In this document: positions 55,041 to 64,000 of the stretch, one piece after another | How positions within the stretch are numbered: position 1 is the first letter of the stretch | Layout: each line of letters starts with the position of its first letter | From: Anaerolineaceae bacterium | GTDB lineage: Bacteria; Chloroflexota; Anaerolineae; Aggregatilineales; Phototrophicaceae | NCBI GenBank assembly: GCA_002702065.1 | Contig: NZXX01000001.1 | Location: 1,240,001-1,304,000, forward strand | Reading direction: 5' to 3' | DNA: 64,000 bases | The notes under the pieces: model-generated | What the model was told of the DNA's origin: nothing | What the model saw: only the letters and a program-made list of their open reading frames with translations | Databases searched by the model: none | Made by a program: the position numbers and the translations under genes

Positions 55041-55844
55041 ATGATCAATCCGCAAGCTCAGATTCAGATTCGTGCCCGCCTTGATGAAATCTCAATTGCT
55101 CGCCAGTTTGTTCTGGAGATGGGGCGCCAGGCCGGGTTGGATGAAAAATCACTGCATCACTGTCAGCTGGCGGTTGATGAAGCCTGCACCAATATTATTG
55201 AGCATGGCTATGGAGAAGCGACCGATTCGGATCAAACGATCAGCCTCACCTGTTCGTATGGCAAACGGAACTTTACCATCGAAATTGTGGATAGCGGCAT
55301 CCGTTTTGACCCACTCATCCATATTACCCCTGATCCAACCAATGAGCTGACCCAGCGGGAACCCGGCGGGTGGGGCTTGTATTTCATCAAGGAGCTGATG
55401 GATGATGTTCATTATGAATACCGAGATGCCCGAAATCACTTAACGTTGACCAAGTTGCTGCCTGCACCCGGGGCGGCACAAACCAATCGGAAGGGAAACA
55501 GTCACCAAGTGGTCGTTACAGGTTTAGCTGATAATCTTGAGGTTTTTGAATTAACCGGAGCCATCGATTCGCAGGCCAGCCAGAAGCTGGAGCAGCAGCT
55601 GGTCGAGCGCATCACGACCGGGCGCAAGTATCTGGTGCTGGATATGGCCGGTGTTGACCATATCTCCAGCGGTGGACTGAAAATGCTGGTGGCTGTCTGG
55701 AAACGGGCGCACGACGTCAAGGGCGATCTGGCGCTGGCCGGGTTGCAGCCCCCCTTGCTGGAAGTCATGAAGATGATTGGCTTCGACCTGGTGCTCAAAA
55801 TTTTTGATTCTCAGGAAAGCGCGATCAGCCATTACGTTGACTGA
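55041..55844 (+). CDS. Anti-sigma-type HATPase fused to a STAS domain
   Basis: 267 residues. Residues 1-140 are an RsbW/SpoIIAB-type HATPase: the N-box AVDEACTNIIEHGYG, IEIVDSGIRFDP and GGWGLYFIKELMDDVHY. After a linker of 20 residues, residues about 165-267 are a second STAS domain (DMAGVDHISSGGLKMLVAV). Kinase and target are usually separate proteins. The free STAS protein encoded just upstream gives the system a second target. It ends 3 bp from the convergent gene. Confidence 0.85.
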   Translation: MINPQAQIQIRARLDEISIARQFVLEMGRQAGLDEKSLHHCQLAVDEACTNIIEHGYGEATDSDQTISLTCSYGKRNFTIEIVDSGIRFDPLIHITPDPTNELTQREPGGWGLYFIKELMDDVHYEYRDARNHLTLTKLLPAPGAAQTNRKGNSHQVVVTGLADNLEVFELTGAIDSQASQKLEQQLVERITTGRKYLVLDMAGVDHISSGGLKMLVAVWKRAHDVKGDLALAGLQPPLLEVMKMIGFDLVLKIFDSQESAISHYVD

Positions 55845-55847
55845 AGG

Positions 55848-57476
55848 TTATTGTTCGCGCCAGCCATTAATATCATTCAGGTTAACCTGACCAAACGGTG
55901 GCAGGAAATTATTGCAGTCCGCTGCACCAGATTGCGGCAGGTCCGTGCGGGCTGTGATCAGCGGGTTTTCCGGGCTGAAGTAGTTCCACGCTGCCCGGGA
56001 AATCCCTTCAACCAGCGGCCACGCCGTTGTGAAGCTGAAAAACTCGGAGTCTTCCCAGACAAACACCGCAATGACATAGTCGTGCCCATTGGGCGGGAAT
56101 ACGATCCCAGCATCCCCATGAACGTTACTCAGCCAGCCATTCTTGTGTGAAATGCGTGTGCCTTCCGGGATGCCACCCTGAAGCAGCCGGAGTAGATCGT
56201 TGGCGCTCATGAGTTCGAGCATCTGGCGGCATTCATTCTGTGTAAAGGAACCGTCCGGGAAGGCTGCCATCAGGCCAGAGCCGTAATTGGCACAGTCATA
56301 AATCATGCCGAACAATGTGCCCAGATCCTCAGCTGTGGTCTGGTTGTAAGGGTCAGCATCCGTGACCAAGGTCTGGTTTGGCGAAGTGGGCGGGGCAGCA
56401 ATCGAACCAAATTGTTCACCTTCGACACCGAGCACGAACGGGGCGGTGATGTAAGTGTTGCGCGCGCCCGCATACTGTGCCGTTTCATTCACGCTGCTCA
56501 GGCCCCGGAAGATGTCGTTGCCGCCGCCTATAATCTGCATGATCAGGTTGGATGACGAATTGTTACTGCACAGCAGCGAGTTTGCCATCAGGAAGGCTTC
56601 TTCGTCGGTCGGTGCGAGCGCCAGTGTGCGGAAATAGTCGATGAGAATCGGGACTTTGATCGTGCTGGCTGCCGACATAGCGACATCACCCGCCAGGCTG
56701 ATCTCCTCGCCGGTTCTTAAATCCATAATGTACACCGAGGCGATGGTGGTTTGCCCGTCAAAGATGAACCCCTGCGAATCGAGGAAGTCGACGATCATAG
56801 ATTCGAGTGTATCAATCGTGACGGATGAAGTACCGGTATCGGTCAGCGGCAGACGCACACTCCGGTTAACCGGGTCGCGCAGGGCTTCGTCGATCAGGGG
56901 CAGGGCCCGTCGAATATCAATCTGGCGGCCACCAGGGCCGGGGCGAATGGTCAGCGTCTGAAGGTCATAATCGGCTTTACCGGGCGGGCGATCATAGCGA
57001 ATGCTGATTTCGCGCAGAAATTGCTCCAGCAAACCGGATTGATAGCTGGCCTGAAGGTCGACATCGACCGTGCTGAGTTCTTCCTGACCAAGCAGATAAT
57101 TAAAGAACCGGCTCCAGTTTTGCGAACCGGATGCGTTGGCGGTGTTGGCTTCTGCGATCATGGCAGCATTGTTGCTGCGGAAACCAATCGCTGCCGGGTC
57201 AAGCAAAATGGGACTGTCCTCATACCACAAGGTCACAGGTTTACCCAGCGCTTGCTCCCACGTCGAAACCGCCTCGCCTGGCGTCATGCCAGAGACATTC
57301 ACGCCGGCGACGGTCACCCCGGCAGGCAGCCGGTTCTGGCGCTGGCTGTAAGTGGTCAGTTCAAAGATGATCAGGCCAATCGCTGCCATCAGCATCAAAC
57401 TCGACAGGATGGGCAGCAGCGGAAAACTTTGCCGGCGACGCCGCTTGGTTCCGAGGCCACTGAGTGTTGATGTCAT
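55848..57476 (-). CDS. Membrane-anchored serine beta-lactamase-fold protein with VanW/YoaR-like domain
   Basis: 542 residues. A Lys/Arg-rich start and one membrane helix (LSSLMLMAAIGLIIFELT) anchor it outside. Residues about 60-250 resemble the peptidoglycan-binding YoaR/VanW region (LPAGVTVAGVNVSGMTPGEA). From about 270 is a class A beta-lactamase-like fold with S-T-I-K in SAASTIKVPI, SNN in CSNNSSSNLI and K-N-G in SHKNGWLSN. Such proteins are either beta-lactamases or cell-wall enzymes; here the anchor argues for the latter. The 4-bp overlap with the Nudix gene links the two. Confidence 0.78.
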   Translation of the reverse strand: MTSTLSGLGTKRRRRQSFPLLPILSSLMLMAAIGLIIFELTTYSQRQNRLPAGVTVAGVNVSGMTPGEAVSTWEQALGKPVTLWYEDSPILLDPAAIGFRSNNAAMIAEANTANASGSQNWSRFFNYLLGQEELSTVDVDLQASYQSGLLEQFLREISIRYDRPPGKADYDLQTLTIRPGPGGRQIDIRRALPLIDEALRDPVNRSVRLPLTDTGTSSVTIDTLESMIVDFLDSQGFIFDGQTTIASVYIMDLRTGEEISLAGDVAMSAASTIKVPILIDYFRTLALAPTDEEAFLMANSLLCSNNSSSNLIMQIIGGGNDIFRGLSSVNETAQYAGARNTYITAPFVLGVEGEQFGSIAAPPTSPNQTLVTDADPYNQTTAEDLGTLFGMIYDCANYGSGLMAAFPDGSFTQNECRQMLELMSANDLLRLLQGGIPEGTRISHKNGWLSNVHGDAGIVFPPNGHDYVIAVFVWEDSEFFSFTTAWPLVEGISRAAWNYFSPENPLITARTDLPQSGAADCNNFLPPFGQVNLNDINGWREQ

Positions 57477-57958
57477 AGTTCCATGCCGTTCCGAATTGTC
57501 AATGCCTGTTGAATAGCGTTATAGTGGAAATTGTGCAGACGAGGTAAATCCAGCGGGTTGATCCAGCGATAATCGAGCAGTTCGGAACTGAGCGTGCCGA
57601 TCTCGCCTTTGATTTCGCACATATAGGCAAGGTCAAGGTGATTGCCATAGCCCAGTTCTGCCAGCAGCAGCGGGCCGATCTCGACAGTGAGTTCCAGTTC
57701 TTCGAGCAACTCACGTGCGACAGCGGTAGCCGGGTCTTCGCGCCGTTCGATCCAACCGCCGGGCAACCCCCAGGGACGGTGCGGGTGGAAGACATGTTCA
57801 ACCAGCAGTATCTGTTCATCCTGGTTGAAGACCACGCCGACTACACCAGCGGTAAAGCGCGGTTGATGAATGCGCCAGAAGACTCGTCCGGTCTGAACCA
57901 GCCACGGCGCCCGCCTGACCAATGTTGCTACATTTCGCCAGATTGTCTTGTCTGCCAT
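57473..57958 (-). CDS. Nudix hydrolase
   Basis: 161 residues. The Nudix box is exact in form: GGWIERREDPATAVARELLEELEL (G, x5, E, x7, REUxEExGU variant). Nudix enzymes remove nucleoside diphosphate-linked groups; the substrate (oxidised nucleotide, sugar nucleotide or other) is not readable. No DNA-binding domain, so it is not an NrtR-type regulator of the nad genes. It is the first gene of a two-gene operon with the beta-lactamase-fold gene. Confidence 0.85.
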   Translation of the reverse strand: MADKTIWRNVATLVRRAPWLVQTGRVFWRIHQPRFTAGVVGVVFNQDEQILLVEHVFHPHRPWGLPGGWIERREDPATAVARELLEELELTVEIGPLLLAELGYGNHLDLAYMCEIKGEIGTLSSELLDYRWINPLDLPRLHNFHYNAIQQALTIRNGMEL

Positions 57959-58071
57959 CTGGTGTCCGCACTACTCATTGGGGGAATACAACCCGATTTG
58001 CCAGTTTAGCGGAGCGTGCAGCGATCGTCAACGGGTGCAAATCGAGTTCTAATGTTTGTTTATGGTCTGCA

Positions 58072-58099
58072 TTGCGCGAACAAATGGAATGATTATGCT
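58072..58099 (+). promoter_or_regulatory. Candidate promoter of the large sensor protein gene
   Basis: TTGCGC (58072-58077), 16 bases, TATGCT (58094-58099). The TTG start codon follows 45 bases later. Confidence 0.35.
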
Positions 58100-58143
58100 A
58101 TACTTTCTCTATAACGAATTATTCGGTCGCAGGATGGCGCATC

Positions 58144-61100
58144 TTGGCTCAGGCAATTGATTTTACAGATATTTTTGTTCGTTCGCCGGGCGATCTGCTG
58201 TTCTTCCTGGCAGTTATTCTGATTATCGAATCCGGCGTGTTTATGGCGCTGGAACGCAGATTGCGTGTACCGGGTGATCGTGGCGCAGAACGGTACCTGC
58301 TGGCAGGCATCGGCGCGACGATTGTCTGGGCGATGCTGATGCTGGGGGCCGTGTTTGCGCTGCTGACTGGTCAGGATTCGACGGTGATTTTGCCGCCGCT
58401 GGAACGTGTGGCCCAGGTGGTGACGATATGGCTGTTTGGCTGGGCATTTCTGACCGCCGATAACGAGCAGTGGGACCGGCGCGGCAATATCATTCTGCTG
58501 GTTGGGATGGCCGTGCTGATCATCGGCTATATCCTGACCGGCGTGCAGTGGCCGGATATCGCTGAAACCACCGACTTTAACCTGAGCATGTTCGGTGTTG
58601 CCTGGTCGCTGATCCCGGCGCTGATTGCTGTGATTGGCACCGGCCTGATGATCGTGTACTTCCGTTACATTTCTGATGCGCCGCTGAAGCTGGTGTTTTT
58701 CGCTGTGCTGCTGGTTGGTTACGGCGGCACGCTCATCCAGATCGCGCAGGGCAACATTATTGGCGATGCGTCCGGCCTGTCGCGGCTGGCATTTCTGGCA
58801 GCACTGATGACCGTCCCGGCAGTGATTTACCGGCTGGTGGTCCATCACCTCAATGTGGATCGACTGGCGGCCAGCCAACCCATTTCGACCGGATTTGGCG
58901 GCGATATTACCCCGCCCGCACAGCCTACCGTGCCGACGACCATGCTGCTGCCGACCTCGCCGCTGGAACGGGAATCGGCGCAGTTGCTGCGGGCATTGGG
59001 CCTGATTCTGGAGAAACCGTCTCCAGCCGAAATCCCGCAGCATGTTGTGACGACGGCGCTGGAAATCCTCAAAGCCGATGTAGGCCTGCTGCTGACGATG
59101 CACGATGCGAATTACGCCGATATTGCCTATGCCTTCGATGCTGTGCGCCAACAAAAAATATCGGCCATGTCGCTCAACCTGGATGACCAGCCCACGCTGG
59201 CAAATGCCATTGAGCGTCACGCGCAGCGCCCCCTGTTCCCGGATCGTAATCTGGAAGAATTGCAGGACCTGTACACCCGTGTCGATATTGGACAGATGGG
59301 TCCGGCCTATTTTCAGCCTCTGACTAAAGATGACGAGGTGGTCGCCGTGCTGGTGGTCGCTCTGCCATATTCAGCACGCGAGCTGACCAGCTCTGAATGT
59401 GAGCGCCTTAAAGGTATTGCCTTGATTTCGGGCGGTTTGCTGGCACTCAGCTTCGAAGCCAACGAAGCCCAGCGCAAGGCCGAAGAACGCGCCATCGAAG
59501 CGATGATTCAGGGTGTTTCGCTGGATGACGTGGCCGACGACGATGTACTGGCCGCGCGGCAGGAAATGCAGGCCAGCCTCGATGCGGCGCGGCAGCAGAT
59601 CAGTGCGCTGGGCCAGCAGGTGAAAGACCTCAAAATCGAACTGGACTATGAACGGGGCCGCTTGACGGAACTGCTGGGCGATACGCAGGAAGGGCAGTCC
59701 GTGTCGCAGCGTATTGTTGCGCTGCACGAAGAACAGGACCGCCTGCATGACGAGCGTCAGGCATTGATGGCCCGCTTGCAGGAAGCCGAGACTGCCCTGG
59801 CAGGTGCCACCGGTGATGGCGATACCGCTGTGTTCAACACCATGATCGAGGTGTTACAGCGCGAACGCGATGATTTGCTGGCGCAGCGGGAGAAGTTCCA
59901 AACTCAGCTCGAAGAACTGCGCCGCAGCGGGCAGGCCCCAATGCCGGAGTCGTTCCAGCAGATGCTGACGCGCATGACTGAGGAGAAGGCGCGTTTGCAG
60001 GTCGAGCGCGACCAGTTGGGTAATAAACTGGCGGATATTGAAACCCAGCTTGGCACATTGGGTATCGAGAATGGCCCATCGGGATTGGCCCAGCTGGTTG
60101 GTCAGCTGCATGAACAGCGGGCCAGCTTGCAGGCGAAATTCGACTCGATTAAATCCGAGCGTGATACGCTGCTGCGGGAACGGGCGCGCTTAGAAGCCAC
60201 GATTGATCGCGAGAAGGCGCGCGACAAGCAGATTGATGATTTACAACAGGAAGTGGCGCATCTGGCGGCGGACCGAGAAGCTGCGCTGAAACAGCGGGAA
60301 AAGCTGCGTGTGGACCGCGAAGAGATGGCAGGTAAGCTGGACGCCATTAAAGAGCATCGTGCCCGGTTGCTGGCCGAGGCTGAGGGCTACCGGCTGGAGC
60401 TGGAAGAAGCGCACGAAGAGCAGGCGAAACTGCGCACACGCTTGCAGGAATTGTCCGATGATCGCAGCGACCTGATGAAGACGATTGATCGCATGCACGC
60501 CGAGCACCAGAAGCTCATCAGCGAACGCGATCAACTGCTGGCACGGGTGGAAGGTGATCGTGACCGGCTGCAACAACTGGGTACTGACGGCGTCGGCTCG
60601 TTGACCGGCATGATTGAGGATTTGACGGAGCAGCGCAATCAGCTTGAGCGCGAGTTGAATCAGGTACGCACCGCGTTGGCAGCCGGCGAAGATCGCATTG
60701 AGATGCTTCAGGTTCAGGTGAATGCGCGGGATGCACTGACCACGCCGAATCTGGAAGACCCGGCGCTGATCCTCGGTATGGTGCAGGAACTGCGCACGCC
60801 CATGACGTCGATTGTGGGCTACGTCGATCTGCTGCTGTCCGAGTCTGCTGGAATCCTGGGTGAAATGCAGCGCAAATTCCTGCATCGGGTGCGGACCAAT
60901 GTGTCGCGTCTGGCCACGATGCTGGATGACCTGACACGTATCACCGCGCTGGACACGGGCCAATTCATGCTGGTCGCGCAGCCGGTGGACGTGGTGGGGT
61001 TGATCGAAGATGCCATTACCGATTCGGCCAGCCAGTTCCGCGAAAAAGGGTTGAGCGTCCATCTGGACCTGAGCGATGACATACCGCTGATCCCGGCGGA

Positions 61101-61488
61101 TCAGGATGCGATGGGCCAGATCATCGGGCAACTGCTGACGAATGCTTACCTGGCGTCCCCGCCTAATACCGGGATTTCGATTTCTGCCCGGCGCAAGCCC
61201 GCAGAACTCAATGGTGGCACACAGGATGCTGCCGAATCGCTGGTGGTCGCCATTGAAGATCGCGGCGGCGGCATCGCACCGGAGGATCAGGCGCGCGTGT
61301 TCAGCCGCAAATACAAGGCGGATAATCCGTTGATTCAGGGCCTGGGCGATACCGGCGTCGGACTTTCCATTGCCCGCGCGCTGGTCGAGGCGCATGGGGG
61401 CCGGTTGTGGCTCGAAACAGAAGAAGGTGTTGGCAGCCGTTTTATCTTTGATTTGCCGCTGGTACCCACTCTTGAGATAGAAGGCTAA
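58144..61488 (+). CDS. Large sensor kinase-like protein: 7TM, GAF, long coiled coil, HATPase; phospho-acceptor His missing
   Basis: 1114 residues from TTG 58144, ten bases after AGGA. N-terminal membrane block of about seven to eight helices (to residue 230), a GAF-like domain (about 280-430), then 400 residues of heptad-rich coiled coil (EEQDRLHDERQALMARLQEAE ...). At the C terminus a HisKA-like helix pair is followed by an intact HATPase (N box TNAYLASP, AIEDRGGGIAPEDQ, GDTGVGLSIARALVEAHGG). In the HisKA H box, HELRTP reads Q881-ELRTP, so the phosphorylated His is Gln. It may bind ATP without autophosphorylating there, or act as an adaptor. It starts a run with the Thr-rich LysM gene. Confidence 0.78.
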   Translation: MAQAIDFTDIFVRSPGDLLFFLAVILIIESGVFMALERRLRVPGDRGAERYLLAGIGATIVWAMLMLGAVFALLTGQDSTVILPPLERVAQVVTIWLFGWAFLTADNEQWDRRGNIILLVGMAVLIIGYILTGVQWPDIAETTDFNLSMFGVAWSLIPALIAVIGTGLMIVYFRYISDAPLKLVFFAVLLVGYGGTLIQIAQGNIIGDASGLSRLAFLAALMTVPAVIYRLVVHHLNVDRLAASQPISTGFGGDITPPAQPTVPTTMLLPTSPLERESAQLLRALGLILEKPSPAEIPQHVVTTALEILKADVGLLLTMHDANYADIAYAFDAVRQQKISAMSLNLDDQPTLANAIERHAQRPLFPDRNLEELQDLYTRVDIGQMGPAYFQPLTKDDEVVAVLVVALPYSARELTSSECERLKGIALISGGLLALSFEANEAQRKAEERAIEAMIQGVSLDDVADDDVLAARQEMQASLDAARQQISALGQQVKDLKIELDYERGRLTELLGDTQEGQSVSQRIVALHEEQDRLHDERQALMARLQEAETALAGATGDGDTAVFNTMIEVLQRERDDLLAQREKFQTQLEELRRSGQAPMPESFQQMLTRMTEEKARLQVERDQLGNKLADIETQLGTLGIENGPSGLAQLVGQLHEQRASLQAKFDSIKSERDTLLRERARLEATIDREKARDKQIDDLQQEVAHLAADREAALKQREKLRVDREEMAGKLDAIKEHRARLLAEAEGYRLELEEAHEEQAKLRTRLQELSDDRSDLMKTIDRMHAEHQKLISERDQLLARVEGDRDRLQQLGTDGVGSLTGMIEDLTEQRNQLERELNQVRTALAAGEDRIEMLQVQVNARDALTTPNLEDPALILGMVQELRTPMTSIVGYVDLLLSESAGILGEMQRKFLHRVRTNVSRLATMLDDLTRITALDTGQFMLVAQPVDVVGLIEDAITDSASQFREKGLSVHLDLSDDIPLIPADQDAMGQIIGQLLTNAYLASPPNTGISISARRKPAELNGGTQDAAESLVVAIEDRGGGIAPEDQARVFSRKYKADNPLIQGLGDTGVGLSIARALVEAHGGRLWLETEEGVGSRFIFDLPLVPTLEIEG

Positions 61489-61491
61489 TTC

Positions 61492-62631
61492 ATGCAGCGT
61501 GATATTGGCAATGAAGTCATCGTCGCTATTATCGTCGTCGGTGTGCTGGCATTTGCACTTACATTTGGGATTATCCTTTCGCTATCGAGTGGTGGGTCGC
61601 AGGCATCGGAAATTGTGGTCAGTGATCTGACAGCCTCGTTAGAAACAGAAACGGTTGAATCGCCCACAGAAACCGAGGCAACCGTCGCTACGGCCACGAC
61701 TGAAGCGACGGATCGTGCGACGGAGGAAGTTGCAGCGGCAGCCAGCGAGACATCGACAGACGTGCCAACTGAAACCAATACGGCGACTGATCGACCAACC
61801 GAGACCGTGACCAATACCGTAACGGCGACCGGGACCTCAACCGAAACGCCGACGCATACCCCCACCAGCACCCAGACATCGACGCGCAGGCCAACAGCCA
61901 CAACCACCCACACACCGACTGACACGCCTACGCGCACGCCGTTACCTACCCATACGGCGACGCGGACACCCGCCCCAAGCGACACAGCGACACGGACCAG
62001 CACCGCAACAGCCAGCGCAACCCGCACCCCAACAACAACGTTGACTGCCACACGGACACCGACGCGGGCGCCATCTGCCACACTGCTACCGACGCATACA
62101 CCAACCGATAGTATCTGTATCGCGCCATTTGGCTGGGTGATCTATCTGGTGGGCAGCGGTATCAGCCTGGATGCTCTGGCGCAGGCAACAAGTAGCACGG
62201 CGGATGAACTGCTGGAAGGGAACTGCCTGCCAGCCGGAAGCACTATTCGCGCGGGGGACGTGATCTATGTTCCGCGTTTGCCCGTTGGCCTGGGTGGCGA
62301 ACTGGGTTCAGGTTTGGTGGCTGAGGGTTGTACACATCCGGGGACAATTGTGACCAATCCGGTGCCGGGTGAGCGAGTCAGCGGGATGATCGCTATTCGG
62401 GGGACGGCTTCCGTCGATAACTTCAGCTACTATCGCATTGAGGTGCGGCCCGATTCATCCGATGTATTCAGCTTTTATTCGCGCTCGTCCAGACCAGTAG
62501 TCAATGGCTTGCTGGGTTCGGTCGACTCGCGGATTTTTGGAAGCGGCACCCACTGGATTCGCGTCAGCGTGGTCGACAATGCCGGTAACGTGAGTACGAC
62601 TGCCTGCACGATTCCGGTCGTCATTGACTGA
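61492..62631 (+). CDS. Membrane-anchored Thr/Pro-rich LysM-like surface protein
   Basis: 379 residues, three bases after the sensor gene. One N-terminal membrane helix ([21 protein letters not shown]), then about 170 residues of Thr/Pro/Ser repeats ([16 protein letters not shown] and the like), a probable glycosylated stalk. Residues about 205-260 resemble a LysM domain ([19 protein letters not shown] ... [13 protein letters not shown]), and the last 90 form an Ig/cadherin-like fold with a [18 protein letters not shown] start. The helix and LysM suggest anchoring in the wall. Thr-rich linkers of this type are common in Chloroflexota surface proteins. Confidence 0.78.
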   Translation: MQRDIGNEVIVAIIVVGVLAFALTFGIILSLSSGGSQASEIVVSDLTASLETETVESPTETEATVATATTEATDRATEEVAAAASETSTDVPTETNTATDRPTETVTNTVTATGTSTETPTHTPTSTQTSTRRPTATTTHTPTDTPTRTPLPTHTATRTPAPSDTATRTSTATASATRTPTTTLTATRTPTRAPSATLLPTHTPTDSICIAPFGWVIYLVGSGISLDALAQATSSTADELLEGNCLPAGSTIRAGDVIYVPRLPVGLGGELGSGLVAEGCTHPGTIVTNPVPGERVSGMIAIRGTASVDNFSYYRIEVRPDSSDVFSFYSRSSRPVVNGLLGSVDSRIFGSGTHWIRVSVVDNAGNVSTTACTIPVVID

Positions 62632-62692
62632 CCGTAGAATAGATCAATCGTATCGGTTACACTTACTCCGTTATGGGTTGAACGGAGTGCAT

Positions 62693-64000
62693 ATGTCACA
62701 AATTCGCCGCATATTGGGTTTACTGCTGTTTCGTCTTGTACCGCTGCTGCTGATTGTGGCAATCCTGTGGGTGGGTTATGGTTTGTTGCAGACCGTCGCT
62801 CAGCGTGTGAGTGAACAGGTCGCTTATGAGGAGCGCCAACCGGGTTTTGCCCTGACTGCAACGGCGGTGGCGTCACCCCCTGCGACCGAAGCCGCAGCCC
62901 GTGGTGGTTTTCGACTGATTGCGCAGCCATTCGTCGGCGAATCCATTGCTCAGTTTGCGACCAACACACCCGCCGGCCAGTCTGATGCGCCTGCGCAACC
63001 CCCTGCTTTTACAACCAATACACCGGCGGCAGCCGAACCAACCCCCGCTGAAATGGCAACCGAGCCCCCGCAGCAGCCGGCTGAGACGATTCCGGCTGAA
63101 GTGACTCCCCGGCCTCTGCCGACGGTGTTGTTCCTCGGTGATCCGGACCCCAATCAGGTCGATGTGACGGCCATCCCGCCGCGTGTCGAGCCGATTGACC
63201 GGCAGGGTTATGATCTGATGAATATCCTGCTGCTCGGTACCGATGAAGAACTGACCAATGACGGCTTCCGCCGAACCGATACGATGATTGTTGTATCGAT
63301 TAACCGGAGCACTGGGTCGGTGTCGATGTTGAGCCTGCCGCGTGATTTGTTTGTTTATATCCCGGCATGGGGGATGCAGCGGTTGAACCTGGCCTGGGCA
63401 CGCGGTGAAAACGGCGGCTGGAATGATGGCCCGTTCGAGCTGATCCGCCAGACGATCCTGTATAACTTTGGCATCAACGTCCATTATTACGCGCTGATCG
63501 ACCTGACCGGCTTCAAGGAGGCGATTGACCTGATTGGCGGGGTTGATGTTGCGGTCGATTGCGCTATTCAGAACCTGCCGTTGATCGGTGCCGAAGTCCC
63601 GGCGGCGGCCCGTCGAATCAACGAAGACGGGGATTATGTCCTCGATGTTGGCCAGTACACACTCAACGGTGCCGAAGCCTTATGGTATGCCCGTGCCCGC
63701 GATAATAGTTCGGACTTTGACCGGGGCCGCCGCCAGCAGCAGATTTTGCGCGCTGTGTGGCGCAAGGCGCTGGATAGCGGCCAGCTGACCAGCAACCCGG
63801 CCCAGATGCTGGAATTGTGGAATCTAGGTAGTCAGATCGTGGAGACCAACCTGCGCTTTGAGGATATTCTTGGCCTGGTCCCGATGGCCCTTAACCTGCA
63901 ACCGGGCTTGATCGAGAATTTCGCGCTGGTGCGCACCTATCACACCACCCCCTGGCAGCCACCCAGCGGTGAATTTGTTCAACTGCCGGTCAACGACACG
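62693..64000 (+). CDS. LytR-CpsA-Psr (LCP) family protein, 3' end cut by the window
   Basis: 436 codons are visible, with no stop before base 64000. ATG follows GGAG by seven bases. One N-terminal membrane helix (residues 10-35), a Pro/Ala-rich spacer to about residue 160, then the LCP domain: MNILLLGTDEELTNDGFRRTDTMIVVSINRSTG, LPRDLFVYIPAWG, and LTGFKEAIDLIGGVDV, with Asp and Arg residues that bind the polyprenyl phosphate. LCP enzymes attach wall polymers to peptidoglycan or other carriers. Confidence 0.88.
   Translation, partial: MSQIRRILGLLLFRLVPLLLIVAILWVGYGLLQTVAQRVSEQVAYEERQPGFALTATAVASPPATEAAARGGFRLIAQPFVGESIAQFATNTPAGQSDAPAQPPAFTTNTPAAAEPTPAEMATEPPQQPAETIPAEVTPRPLPTVLFLGDPDPNQVDVTAIPPRVEPIDRQGYDLMNILLLGTDEELTNDGFRRTDTMIVVSINRSTGSVSMLSLPRDLFVYIPAWGMQRLNLAWARGENGGWNDGPFELIRQTILYNFGINVHYYALIDLTGFKEAIDLIGGVDVAVDCAIQNLPLIGAEVPAAARRINEDGDYVLDVGQYTLNGAEALWYARARDNSSDFDRGRRQQQILRAVWRKALDSGQLTSNPAQMLELWNLGSQIVETNLRFEDILGLVPMALNLQPGLIENFALVRTYHTTPWQPPSGEFVQLPVNDT

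Noticed and set aside
57473..57958. NrtR-type NAD regulator acting on the nad palindrome
   Set aside because: The Nudix protein has no DNA-binding domain and is far from the nad operon.
61700..62110. Repeat array that might be a CRISPR or tandem repeat locus
   Set aside because: It is in-frame Thr/Pro low-complexity coding sequence without spaced identical repeats.

Overview
The window is a gene-dense stretch of a GC-rich bacterial chromosome, dominated by housekeeping metabolism. No rRNA, tRNA, CRISPR array, integrase or insertion sequence was seen. Several features together suggest a member of the Chloroflexota, perhaps Anaerolineae-like: a fused CrtYc-CrtYd lycopene cyclase beside a CrtO-type oxidase, a fused NuoCD, a Thr/Pro-rich LysM surface protein, a Flp-type pilin, and an Mrp ATPase without the CPxC motif. 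This placement is inference; a 16S or marker-gene tree would decide it.

Layout. 1-8 kb: the end of an MFS transporter with a soluble insert, 6-phosphofructokinase, a LarA-like protein, a Met-rich secreted protein, an M23 peptidase-propeller protein and two small unknowns. 8-16 kb: a ROK protein, then a light/carotenoid block (SRPBCC protein, carotenoid desaturase, DNA photolyase, a decayed SDR tail, phytoene synthase, CrtO-like oxidase, lycopene cyclase). 16-20 kb: two tandem aminotransferases and an MFS exporter. 20-25.4 kb: nadC-nadA-nadB-cysteine desulfurase-GNAT behind a strong promoter and a perfect palindromic operator. 25.4-26.75 kb: an AT-rich insert with a HEPN-like gene. 26.8-29.7 kb: argG-argH behind an arginine attenuator. 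29.8-41.1 kb: ilvE-ilvB-ilvN-ilvC-leuA-leuC-leuD-cimA-leuB behind a branched-chain leader peptide and attenuator. 41-43.4 kb: a Clp_N/kinase-fold fusion with an FHA protein. 43.4-47.6 kb: a SAM-I riboswitch and trans-sulfuration enzyme, a Flp pilin, and divergent thrC/thrB. 47.7-54.2 kb: aldehyde dehydrogenase, iscX, nuoB-nuoCD-nuoI and Mrp. 54.2-64 kb: STAS and anti-sigma proteins, a beta-lactamase-fold protein, a Nudix hydrolase, a very large sensor-kinase-like protein lacking the phospho-acceptor His, a Thr-rich LysM protein and a truncated LCP protein.

The strongest observations concern RNA-level control. The argG leader encodes an Arg-rich peptide (RRERRRR), and the ilv leader encodes a peptide with a dense Ile/Leu/Val run. 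Each is followed by an intrinsic terminator and by a competing antiterminator pairing whose 5' arm lies at or just after the leader stop codon, which is the textbook geometry for ribosome-mediated attenuation. Between ilvC and leuA, an 11-bp inverted repeat joins a 14-nt perfect anti-SD complement to a copy of the 16S rRNA 3' tail sequence just before the leuA start. Two intergenic coding remnants (an SDR tail and a GNAT tail) record gene decay. The least familiar protein systems are the HEPN-like insert and the FHA plus Clp_N-kinase pair.
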